A DNA stretch of 64,000 bases, taken from NCBI GenBank assembly GCA_012797815.1, contig JAAZOK010000163.1, forward strand, positions 1 through 64,000, in the 5' to 3' direction. Shown one piece after another: positions 8,401 through 16,304 of the stretch (positions are counted from its first letter, which is position 1; the number at the start of each line of letters is the position of its first letter). The translations under genes and the position numbers were made by a program. The notes under the pieces were generated by a model. It saw only the letters and a program-made list of their open reading frames with translations, ran no database searches and was not told the DNA's origin. The DNA comes from Chloroflexota bacterium. Its GTDB lineage: Bacteria > Chloroflexota > Anaerolineae > Anaerolineales > Anaerolineaceae.

Positions 8401-9519
8401 ATGGCAAACGTTATCTTTGACCATGTGGTCAAAAAATTTGGTGACGTTGTCGCAGTAAATGATCTAAGCTTTGTCTTAGAGGATAAGGAATTCCTGGTTT
8501 TAGTAGGTCCCTCGGGATGTGGGAAAACCACCGCCTTACGTTGTTTGGCGGGGCTGGAAGAAGTGACATCAGGGAAAATTCAAATTGATGATAAGGTGGT
8601 CAACGATGTGGCGCCAAAAGATCGCGATATCGCGATGGTGTTTCAATCATACGCCCTTTATCCGCATATGACCGTATTTGACAATATGGCATTCGGTCTG
8701 AAACTGCGTAAAACACCCAAGAATGAGATCAAGAAGAAAGTGGAAGAAGCAGCCAAAGTATTGAATATCGAAATGCTGCTGAACCGCAAACCCAAAGAAC
8801 TATCGGGTGGTCAGAGACAGCGCGTTGCTGTCGGTCGCGCCATCGTGCGTGAACCGAAAGTTTTCCTCTTTGATGAACCGCTCTCAAACCTGGATGCGAA
8901 ATTGCGCGTTCAGATGAGAACCGAGATCACCAAACTTCATCAGCGTCTGCAAACGACCTTCATCTATGTGACCCATGATCAAATGGAAGCTATGACGATG
9001 GGCACTCGCATTGCAGTGCTCAACCATGGCGTTTTGCAGCAGATCGATACCCCGCAGACCCTCTATGATAAGCCGGCTAACCTATTCGTTGCTGGATTCA
9101 TCGGTTCACCGGCAATGAACTTCTTCAACGGTGCCATGGAAAAACGTGATAGCAAATTGTTTGTCAAGACGGAAGGTTTCGAAGTTGAGATTCCGAAAGA
9201 TCGCGTCAAGATCTTTGATCATCTTTCCAGCAAAAAGGTCATTTTTGGGATCCGTCCTGAGGATATCCACAATCCCGAGTACTTGCCGGCAGGCATCAAA
9301 CCGGCGTTGGTCAAGAGCAAAGTGGATGTGACCGAATTGATGGGAAATGAGATCTTCCTGCACTTGAAACATCGCGAAGAGGATCCTGTGTATGTTGCAC
9401 GGGTTGACCCCCGCACGCGTGTGATGGTCGGAGATGAGATCAAAGTTGCTTTCAATATGGAAAATATCCATATCTTCGATCCTTCGCAGAATCCTGAAAA
9501 CCCGATCGCGGTTAGATGA
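8401..9519 (+). CDS. ugpC: ABC transporter ATPase, MalK/UgpC/MsmX type
   Basis: A 372-residue ATPase of carbohydrate importers. The motifs are Walker [11 protein letters not shown]-loop [12 protein letters not shown], signature LSGGQRQR, Walker [13 protein letters not shown] and switch His in VTHDQMEAM. From about 240 on there is the C-terminal TOBE/OB regulatory region with GIRPEDI, typical of MalK-like subunits. It is transcribed alone between two terminators with no permease or binding protein nearby. This fits MsmX-like ATPases shared by several sugar importers, though that sharing is inference here. Confidence 0.93.
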   Translation: MANVIFDHVVKKFGDVVAVNDLSFVLEDKEFLVLVGPSGCGKTTALRCLAGLEEVTSGKIQIDDKVVNDVAPKDRDIAMVFQSYALYPHMTVFDNMAFGLKLRKTPKNEIKKKVEEAAKVLNIEMLLNRKPKELSGGQRQRVAVGRAIVREPKVFLFDEPLSNLDAKLRVQMRTEITKLHQRLQTTFIYVTHDQMEAMTMGTRIAVLNHGVLQQIDTPQTLYDKPANLFVAGFIGSPAMNFFNGAMEKRDSKLFVKTEGFEVEIPKDRVKIFDHLSSKKVIFGIRPEDIHNPEYLPAGIKPALVKSKVDVTELMGNEIFLHLKHREEDPVYVARVDPRTRVMVGDEIKVAFNMENIHIFDPSQNPENPIAVR

Positions 9520-9540
9520 TCGTTCCCTAAACTGAAAATA

Positions 9541-9579
9541 AAAACTGACACCTGAAATTCCAAGGTGTCAGTTTTATTT
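9541..9579. terminator. Bidirectional rho-independent terminator
   Basis: 13-bp arms (AAAACTGACACCT at 9541-9553 and AGGTGTCAGTTTT at 9563-9575) surround a 9-base loop. It serves the ABC ATPase and the convergent LysM gene. Confidence 0.92.
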
Positions 9580-9614
9580 ATCTAATGCTTTGAAAGCTGG
9601 TTTTGTTCGCTTTT

Positions 9615-10757
9615 TTATTGTTGAGTGGTACCGATGCCTGACCAGATGAAAACGCGTGCCGTGCTGGGGTAGCCAGCGGTGACCCAGATCGCATCTCCGT
9701 TATCGGTGGTACCAGACTGGCGCACCGGCTGGACATACCAGCGGATGACATGCGGATTGGTTTCAGCAGGGCGGAAACTGACCGGCACGATGTACTTGGT
9801 GTCTTTGGTGTAATCGACCAGTTTCTTTCCTTCACCGGCGGTTAAATCTTCGATAGTGACCGCATAAGAGTCGCTTTCCAGCATACCACCGATAGCTGCC
9901 CACTGCAGGGTAACGGTGTCATTAGTACCATTGAAGACCGCACCATCGGCAGGTAACAGCAGGTTGGTAGCGCTGAAGGGTGACGGTAATGTGGCAGTGG
10001 GTGTGGGTCCGGCAGTTGGCAGGCGTTCGCACAACGGGATGGTCAGGACTTCGTTCAAATATACATTATCGGAAGTTTTGCCATTGTAAGTGCGCAGCGT
10101 TTCTACCGAAATATTGTAGTTAGCGGCAATACCACTGAGGGTATCATTTTCACCCACCGTATAAGTAAGTTTTTGGCAGGCAGCTTCCGTTGCCTGCGCG
10201 ATACTGAGGGTGCCGGTAGGCTGTGGGGAGGCAGTCGGGGTGGGACGCGGGATGAGCAGCTCTTGGTTAAGGGTCAGTACACCGCAATCCGAAGCCAGGT
10301 TATTCAAATCGGCAATACTTTTCACCGATACATTGAACTGGTAAGCGATGGAACTACAGGTATCCCCCGCTTGTACTGCGTAGGAGACAGGGGGCTCAGG
10401 AGTCAGGGTCGGTTCCGGTGTTGGAGAAAGGGTCGGGGTAGGACTCTGCTCTAACGTAGCGGTGGCGGTGGGAGTAGCGGTGGGCTGCGTGGCGGTTATC
10501 TGCCCGGCTCCCCGCAAGACGAAGTAGATTACTCCCGCACCGATGGCGACCAGGATCAAGATCGCACCCAGAGCAACCGGCAAGCTGAGGGTGAATTGCG
10601 GCAGCCCGCGTGTTTTAATTTTATTGGTCGGATTGGTGCTGACTGGCACATCCGTAAACGTTCTCCCGCAGACCAGGCAACGCGTGGCGTTGGGGTTCAA
10701 ATGGGTACCGCAGGTAGGACATACTTTATCGTTGGTTTGTTTATTTTTGGGGTTCAT
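9615..10757 (-). CDS. Zinc-ribbon, single-span membrane protein with two LysM domains
   Basis: A 380-residue protein with no signal peptide. Residues 13-30 form a CxxC...CxxC zinc ribbon (CPTCG, CLVCG). A single membrane span lies at 57-81. A Pro/Thr-rich spacer (about 90-124) follows. Two LysM domains follow, at 126-169 (VQAGDTCSSIA) and 199-241 (VGENDTLSGIA), joined by another PT-rich linker. A C-terminal beta-rich region (about 266-370) begins LLLPADGAVFNG and resembles Ig/FnIII-like modules. The likely topology is a zinc ribbon inside and LysM domains outside binding peptidoglycan or related glycans. Function is unknown. Its PT-rich tracts resemble those of the lipoprotein genes here. Confidence 0.85.
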   Translation of the reverse strand: MNPKNKQTNDKVCPTCGTHLNPNATRCLVCGRTFTDVPVSTNPTNKIKTRGLPQFTLSLPVALGAILILVAIGAGVIYFVLRGAGQITATQPTATPTATATLEQSPTPTLSPTPEPTLTPEPPVSYAVQAGDTCSSIAYQFNVSVKSIADLNNLASDCGVLTLNQELLIPRPTPTASPQPTGTLSIAQATEAACQKLTYTVGENDTLSGIAANYNISVETLRTYNGKTSDNVYLNEVLTIPLCERLPTAGPTPTATLPSPFSATNLLLPADGAVFNGTNDTVTLQWAAIGGMLESDSYAVTIEDLTAGEGKKLVDYTKDTKYIVPVSFRPAETNPHVIRWYVQPVRQSGTTDNGDAIWVTAGYPSTARVFIWSGIGTTQQ

Positions 10758-10825
10758 TTTGCTTCACTCTTTTTGGTTGTAAAAGCCGCAATATTATAAC
10801 ATCAATGATAAGATAGATTTTACTG

Positions 10826-12019
10826 ATGAAAAAAGCAGGAATTTACATCCATTTTCCGTTTTGTAAAAGTCGTTGTGACTATTGTGATTTTAACACAAGT
10901 GCAGGCATGGAAAAGTACTTCCCGGCTTACCGGGATGCCCTGCTGAAAGAGATCCATCTCAGCGCTGCCTGCCTGCCGGAACCTTTCGAGGTCAGCTCGA
11001 TCTATGTAGGAGGGGGAACCCCTTCTTATTTTCCGTCACACTATTTAAATGAAACTCTACAAGCGCTTGCCGAGCATTTTCAGATATCCCCGGAAGTGGA
11101 GATCTCCATGGAATCCAACCCGGCAGATGTCACAGAACGAGTTGCCCAAGATTGGCGGCAGGCTAAGATCAATAGGATAAGCCTGGGGATGCAAAGTGCC
11201 CGGCAGGCGGAATTGAAAATGCTCGGCAGACGGCATTGTTTCCAGGATGTAGTGAAAGCCGTTAAGGTGCTGCATGATATCGGAATCGGCAATATTAATC
11301 TGGATCTGATGTTCGGGCTACCGCGGCAAACGCTGGCAGACTGGCAAGATTCGGTGAGGAAAGCATTGGAACTGCAACCTACCCATCTTTCGTTGTATGC
11401 GCTCACGGTGGAAGAGGAGACCCCGCTGGCGCTCTCCATTCAGCAAGGCGTCCTGCCTGCCGTGGATGATGACCTGGCAGCGGATATGTACGAATGGGTG
11501 ATGGATTTTCTGAGAACACAGGGGTTTCAGCAATACGAGATATCCAACTGGGCAAAGCAGGAGGATGGATACGACTATCGCTGCCAGCATAATTTGTTGT
11601 ACTGGCGCAATTCTGCCTATCTTGGGTTCGGGGCAGCAGCTCACAGTCATCTGCATGGGTGGCGCTGGGCGAATCCTTTCCCCATAACAGAATACTTGCA
11701 TGCTATTTCCGTAGTTGAAAACAGCGATAACCTCACTTTCCCCTTCCCGTGGATGGAGGAAGGGCAGGCGCTGGCATCCGCGGATGAAATGGGAGAAAGC
11801 GCCATGATGGGGTTGCGATTGGTTGACGAAGGGTTGCGCGATGATATTTTTTATGAAAAGTTTGCGAAATCCTTATTCGATGTATATGAAAAACAGATCA
11901 CGGAACTGATGCACCTGGGATTGCTAGAAGTGGTAGAAGAAGCGCCGCGCGCTATCCGTCTGACCCGCCGGGGAAAATTAGTAGGGAACCAGGTCTTTCA
12001 ACGCTTTCTGTTGGATTAA
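10826..12019 (+). CDS. hemW: HemW-like radical SAM protein
   Basis: A 397-residue member of the HemN/HemW radical SAM family. The N-terminus has IHFPFCKSRCDYCDF, giving the CX3CX2C iron-sulfur motif followed by Asp-Phe as in HemW. GGGTPS follows (SAM binding), and the C-terminal HemN_C region closes the protein. HemW proteins are haem chaperones and lack coproporphyrinogen oxidase activity, although they are often misannotated as HemN. No ribosome-binding site is clear upstream of the ATG. It is divergent from the LysM protein gene. Confidence 0.9.
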   Translation: MKKAGIYIHFPFCKSRCDYCDFNTSAGMEKYFPAYRDALLKEIHLSAACLPEPFEVSSIYVGGGTPSYFPSHYLNETLQALAEHFQISPEVEISMESNPADVTERVAQDWRQAKINRISLGMQSARQAELKMLGRRHCFQDVVKAVKVLHDIGIGNINLDLMFGLPRQTLADWQDSVRKALELQPTHLSLYALTVEEETPLALSIQQGVLPAVDDDLAADMYEWVMDFLRTQGFQQYEISNWAKQEDGYDYRCQHNLLYWRNSAYLGFGAAAHSHLHGWRWANPFPITEYLHAISVVENSDNLTFPFPWMEEGQALASADEMGESAMMGLRLVDEGLRDDIFYEKFAKSLFDVYEKQITELMHLGLLEVVEEAPRAIRLTRRGKLVGNQVFQRFLLD

Positions 12020-12061
12020 GGTTTTTATACAGGATTTCAAATCCTTCTATTGAAGGAAAAT

Positions 12062-13090
12062 CTAATAAACCAACACGGGGGTGCGGTAATTCTCACTGTT
12101 GCCATCGTCCGGGATGGTGGTCCAGCGATAGATCCACTTGGCTTCCTCAGAAGGGGTGTTGATGCAACCATGGCTCATGGTCATGCCAAAGTTATTGTGC
12201 CAGAAAGTACCGTGAATGGCGACTCCCGTGGAAGATTCAAAATAGGAAACCCACGGGACGCCGGGCAGCTCGTAGGCTTCGGCATCCGAGCGCAGGGTGC
12301 CGTCTCCCATATGTACGCTGGGTCGCTTGGCGTGGATTTTGAAATTGCCGCGCGGGGTATCGGTGGGAATGGTATTGGGAGCACTGCTCAGATAGGGTAG
12401 ACCGGTGGAAACCTTAACCTCTCTGACAAGTTGATCCCCTTCATATGCCATCAGTTTCTGGAAATCGATGGAAATTTCGATGCGCTTCAAACCGGGTGAG
12501 ACATCCGCATGGATGGGGGTGAGTTCGGCGGCGCTGACCGGTCGCAGATGTTCAACCGGCACATAGTACGAGAGATCCACCAATCCATCTCTGATCTCGT
12601 ACCACGGCAAGCCGTCCGGTCCTTCTTTGGCGCTGAAGACCCAATGGGTAGAACTGTAATATAACCGGTAGAATTTTTCCCAATCCTCATTGGCACGGTG
12701 GCGATACGCATCGGAATATGGCACAGTCAATTCCATCAATTGCCCCTGGCTGGGGAATTCATCGATCAGGGTGTTGAGCTGGTATTTCACCTTCTGCACG
12801 AAGCTGCTATGTACATAACCACCCCATACCCGGTACCAGATGGGGTTGTAGCCCGGACCGTCCGGAGAGGTGACCTCTTCATAAACGTGTAAGATGTCAT
12901 CGCGGTAGTGCTGGAACAGAATGGTACTGGTGTCGTTCGGTTCGGCGTATACACTGAGAGATTCTCGCGTAATCCGCCCCAATTCGGGGGAAAGCAATAG
13001 ATCCGTAGCGCTGGATCTACCCCACAGTGCCAGCCCCACCGCTCCGGCTCCCAGGTTTTTAAGAAAATCTCTTCTGCTAATATCAGTCAT
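12062..13090 (-). CDS. Tat-exported L,D-transpeptidase (YkuD domain)
   Basis: A 342-residue extracytoplasmic enzyme that would form 3-3 peptidoglycan cross-links or attach proteins. The N-terminus has a twin-arginine motif (SRRDFLK) and a short hydrophobic stretch. A middle region of about 200 residues is SH3-like (LSVYAEPNDTS). The YkuD catalytic domain is C-terminal: AIHGTFW, then MSHGCINTPSEEA with the nucleophilic Cys in the SHGCxN motif. A TATAAT box lies only 8 bases before the ATG with no Shine-Dalgarno sequence, so the mRNA may be leaderless. It follows recJ by 38 bases on the same strand. Confidence 0.92.
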   Translation of the reverse strand: MTDISRRDFLKNLGAGAVGLALWGRSSATDLLLSPELGRITRESLSVYAEPNDTSTILFQHYRDDILHVYEEVTSPDGPGYNPIWYRVWGGYVHSSFVQKVKYQLNTLIDEFPSQGQLMELTVPYSDAYRHRANEDWEKFYRLYYSSTHWVFSAKEGPDGLPWYEIRDGLVDLSYYVPVEHLRPVSAAELTPIHADVSPGLKRIEISIDFQKLMAYEGDQLVREVKVSTGLPYLSSAPNTIPTDTPRGNFKIHAKRPSVHMGDGTLRSDAEAYELPGVPWVSYFESSTGVAIHGTFWHNNFGMTMSHGCINTPSEEAKWIYRWTTIPDDGNSENYRTPVLVY

Positions 13091-13098
13091 TTGCGCGC

Positions 13099-13104
13099 AT
13101 TATA
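13099..13104 (-). promoter_or_regulatory. Candidate extended -10 promoter, leaderless L,D-transpeptidase mRNA
   Basis: On the minus strand the sequence reads TTGGTATAAT, an extended -10 (TGn-TATAAT), with its last T eight bases before the ATG at 13090. Transcription would begin at or next to the start codon. Confidence 0.5.
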
Positions 13105-13128
13105 CCAATAATTTGGACAAGCTTGGTA

Positions 13129-15462
13129 TTAATTATTTGTCTGCGTTGTGCCATAATCTTGCAGAATCTGCTCTGGTGATAAACGCAAGAGAAAACGCTG
13201 GAAGGCAGCCATCTCACTGAAAGCTTGCAGTAACAGTGTCTGCCAGTGGACCCGGGCGCTCATATCAGGAAGAGTGTCGCCGGTGCTGATAATGCGTTTC
13301 TCTTTGCCCCTGACTTCTACCTTGATCTGACCTCCTGCCTGAAGCAAGTGCAAGCCAATTTCGATCATGGAAGATGGTACCCCCAGCATAGCAGCATACT
13401 GCTCCGGTGAGATGATGCCCTGTTTTTCACGTAGTGCATATTTGAGCATGCCCACCAACGTTTGCAGGAAAATACGGGGATTCATGGCTTCTTGGGGCAG
13501 GTTGAACAGTGCCATAGTGTGGGGCTGGACTATCGCCAGAATGGATCGCAGGACGGTAGCATGCGGGGGCATGTGCAGAAGTACCAGCAGGGAATGCGGT
13601 TCCAGTTCCAGCCGGTTATGCGCTTGCACCTGGGCAATGGTGATGTGCTCACCCCAACAGAGCGCTTTCCCGCTGCTGCAGACCTGCAGCAGGTCAGGCA
13701 GGCTGTTATTTAGGTGGCGGTGATCCAGAATGGTGATGCCTGGTTCCTTCTCCGTGATAGCTATGGATTCCGGTTGTCGTTCGCGCGCGTCCACCCAACC
13801 CAATTCCAAACTGCTTGCACCGCGGAAGGTGCTGCGCCTGATCGTATATGCCAGATCGATCTCACCGGATGGTAGGGGAGTATCAAAGGCGTGCCACCAT
13901 TTCACTTCATAATGCTGTCCAGCGGCAGATGTGACCTGGATAGAACGGTGTACTTTATCGCGATCGAGATAGCGGAACCCCGCGATGTGCAGATGTTCCG
14001 CCAGGAAGGTGGGAGCGGGATTGCCAGCCCCATAGGGGGCTAATTTTTCCATAGATTGTACGAATGATTCATCCACACCAGCCAGCGGCAGATAAGCATC
14101 GATCGGTAAGGTTGCTTCTATTTCACCAACTCCGACGATGGATGCAATGGAGCTGTTCAGTTGCTGCACAAATGAGTCGAATTGCTGCTGGTGCAGCGCC
14201 ATGCCGGCTGCCATGGCATGTCCCCCATAAGATACCAGCAGATCGCTGTGTGCCTCTAATTGCTGCGTGATATCAATGCCCGGAATAGAGCGGGCGGAAC
14301 CTTTCAACATGTCATGGCGGTCCTTGCTCAATAAAATGGCTGGTTTGCCATAGGTATCGCACAGATGGTTGGCAACGATGCCCAAGATGCCGGCTGGCCA
14401 GGCAGGATTTGCCAGGATGATGATGCTTTTCTCCTTGAAGGCGGGATCTTTTTCAATTTGGGAAACGGCTGCCTGGTATACCTGATTGACCAGCATTTTG
14501 CGCTGGTTGTTCAATCCCTCTAATTCGGCAGCAGTACGCCGGGCAAGCATCAGGTCATCTGTCAACAGAAAGTTCACCATGGGATTGGCATCTCCCAGAC
14601 GCCCGCGGGCATTCATGCGCGGGGCGAGAGTAAAGCTGACGGTTTGCTCATCCACGGAATCCAACGGTACCTCTGCAGTACGCAACATTTCCTGGATAGC
14701 CAGGCGCGGGCGACGATGCAGAAGGTCAAGCCCATATTGCACCATATAGCGGTTTTCGTGAAGCAAGGGGGCAACATCCGCGATGGTGCCCAATGCGACC
14801 AGATCCAAAACCGACTCCTGCCATTCGTCCAGCATATCTAATTCAGCGGCAAGGGCACGGGTCAAAATAAAAGCCGTCCCCACACCACTCAAGTTGTGAA
14901 AAGCATGCTCCGCATCAACAAAATGAGGGTTGATGGCAACCAGCACGGCAGGCAGCTGTTTGGGCGGGGTGTGATGGTCGGTGATGATCACGTCCACGCC
15001 CTGTTGGGTAGCAAATTCCAGTGCTTCATGAGCGGAGATACCTGTATCGCAGGTGACCAACACATCCACTCCCTGCCTGAGGAAATGCTCTAAAGGTGTT
15101 TTGAGAATCCCGTGAGATTCTTCCTCCCGGATAGGGATATGATATTGCACAGGAAGTTGTATCGTGCGAAAGAAATTGACCAGCAGGGCGGTGGAGGTCT
15201 GCCCATCCACGTCAAAATCACCCCAAATGCCGATCCTTTCTTTTTTTGACAGTGCCTGCAAAAGGCGCTGCGTGGCTGTCTCTACTCCGGGCAACTCGTA
15301 TGGATCGGTGGGAGAATAACAGGTGTAATCCAGGAAGGGAATGGCTTGATCGGCAGTGGTGATGCCTTTCTTTACCAGTGCTTCTGCCAGATAGGGAGAA
15401 CGCGCATAATAAGCTTGCAGGCTATCGGGGACGATGATGGGATGGGGGGTTATCCAGCGCAT
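13129..15462 (-). CDS. recJ: Single-strand-specific exonuclease RecJ
   Basis: A 777-residue 5'-3' ssDNA exonuclease of the DHH family, acting in recombination and mismatch repair. Motifs of the DHH domain are DFDVDG, TCDTG, ITDHHTPP and NPHFVD. The DHHA1 domain has YGGHAMAAGMAL, and an OB fold follows. The C-terminal about 200 residues extend beyond the minimal RecJ core, as in many Gram-positive-type enzymes. Its ATG lies two bases after the stop of the upstream nuclease gene, making it the fourth gene of the resection operon. Co-transcription with an AddAB-like set suggests the two end-processing routes are produced together. Confidence 0.93.
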   Translation of the reverse strand: MRWITPHPIIVPDSLQAYYARSPYLAEALVKKGITTADQAIPFLDYTCYSPTDPYELPGVETATQRLLQALSKKERIGIWGDFDVDGQTSTALLVNFFRTIQLPVQYHIPIREEESHGILKTPLEHFLRQGVDVLVTCDTGISAHEALEFATQQGVDVIITDHHTPPKQLPAVLVAINPHFVDAEHAFHNLSGVGTAFILTRALAAELDMLDEWQESVLDLVALGTIADVAPLLHENRYMVQYGLDLLHRRPRLAIQEMLRTAEVPLDSVDEQTVSFTLAPRMNARGRLGDANPMVNFLLTDDLMLARRTAAELEGLNNQRKMLVNQVYQAAVSQIEKDPAFKEKSIIILANPAWPAGILGIVANHLCDTYGKPAILLSKDRHDMLKGSARSIPGIDITQQLEAHSDLLVSYGGHAMAAGMALHQQQFDSFVQQLNSSIASIVGVGEIEATLPIDAYLPLAGVDESFVQSMEKLAPYGAGNPAPTFLAEHLHIAGFRYLDRDKVHRSIQVTSAAGQHYEVKWWHAFDTPLPSGEIDLAYTIRRSTFRGASSLELGWVDARERQPESIAITEKEPGITILDHRHLNNSLPDLLQVCSSGKALCWGEHITIAQVQAHNRLELEPHSLLVLLHMPPHATVLRSILAIVQPHTMALFNLPQEAMNPRIFLQTLVGMLKYALREKQGIISPEQYAAMLGVPSSMIEIGLHLLQAGGQIKVEVRGKEKRIISTGDTLPDMSARVHWQTLLLQAFSEMAAFQRFLLRLSPEQILQDYGTTQTNN

Positions 15463-15464
15463 GT

Positions 15465-16304
15465 TCAGTATGCAATTTCCTCGATATTCTCGAAATCCAG
15501 GTCCAGATCTTCTAGATCCAGGTCCGGAGTGGTCTCCTGGTCATCAGTAAAGATATTGCCTGCCACATCACCTCGTCCGCAGTAGGAACGGTAAACACAG
15601 AAACGGCAGCGCTTTTCGTCTTCGGTCTTAGGGAAAGCAGCTATGGTCTTGCTCTCAATTTCCTCCATCAATCCACGCAGTTGGGTTTCGTCCTGTTGCA
15701 TTTGTACGGATGAATACTTGAAGAGTTCTGGTTCATGCGGATATTGCGGGAACCAATATTCCAATGTAACATTTGCCGGAGAAGCGAGTTGCTTTTCGTT
15801 CACGGATAACCCGGCCTGACATAGGATATACGGGTAAATAAGGGTTTGCATCTTTTCTGCTAAAATGCGACGAGCAGGCTTGTGATCGCCAGCGGTGGTC
15901 TTCCAATCGAAAATGATCACCTTGTGATCGGCAGTGATTGCCAGCACATCAAATTTAGCAATCAGAAGATGATCTCCCAGGCTGCTTTGAAACAGGATCT
16001 CTGAAACGGTGTGGAGAAAAGGCTGTTCACGAATGAATTCCATAAAATGCTGCCACCAGGTGTGCAGATCATTATCGTGGATCTGTTGTTCGATCAACGC
16101 AGGATCGATGTTGTGGAAATACTGGTCCACACAACGATGAAATAACTCTCCCTTATGACGATATTGCTCGAAAACCAGATAAGGGCTGCTCTGTTCGGCG
16201 GGCCAATCCAGCTTCTGGATATAGCGCAGCAAAAAACGACGCTGGCATTCCACATAATCTTGCAGTGATTGCGCGCTGAAACGGAAATCAGTCAAGTGCG
16301 GCAT
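15465..16304 (-). CDS. AddB-type PD-(D/E)XK nuclease with Fe-S cysteines, stand-alone
   Basis: A 279-residue nuclease resembling the C-terminal nuclease domain of AddB or Cas4. I can place all expected elements: His56, Asp119 in KFDVLAI, Asp133-x-Lys135 in FDWKTT, the Gln153-x3-Tyr157 motif, and four cysteines at 20, 233, 236 and 242. The C-terminal spacing CX2CX5C equals that of the AddB iron-sulfur staple as I know it from B. subtilis. In AddB this domain is fused to the helicase-like part; here it is separate. Its start overlaps the end of the upstream helicase gene by 17 bases. It is probably the nuclease subunit of a split AddAB-like complex. Confidence 0.85.
   Translation of the reverse strand: MPHLTDFRFSAQSLQDYVECQRRFLLRYIQKLDWPAEQSSPYLVFEQYRHKGELFHRCVDQYFHNIDPALIEQQIHDNDLHTWWQHFMEFIREQPFLHTVSEILFQSSLGDHLLIAKFDVLAITADHKVIIFDWKTTAGDHKPARRILAEKMQTLIYPYILCQAGLSVNEKQLASPANVTLEYWFPQYPHEPELFKYSSVQMQQDETQLRGLMEEIESKTIAAFPKTEDEKRCRFCVYRSYCGRGDVAGNIFTDDQETTPDLDLEDLDLDFENIEEIAY

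Noticed and set aside
12042-12057. TCCTTC/GAAGGA hairpin between hemW and the L,D-transpeptidase
   Set aside because: A 6-bp stem without a T-tract is too weak to call as a terminator.
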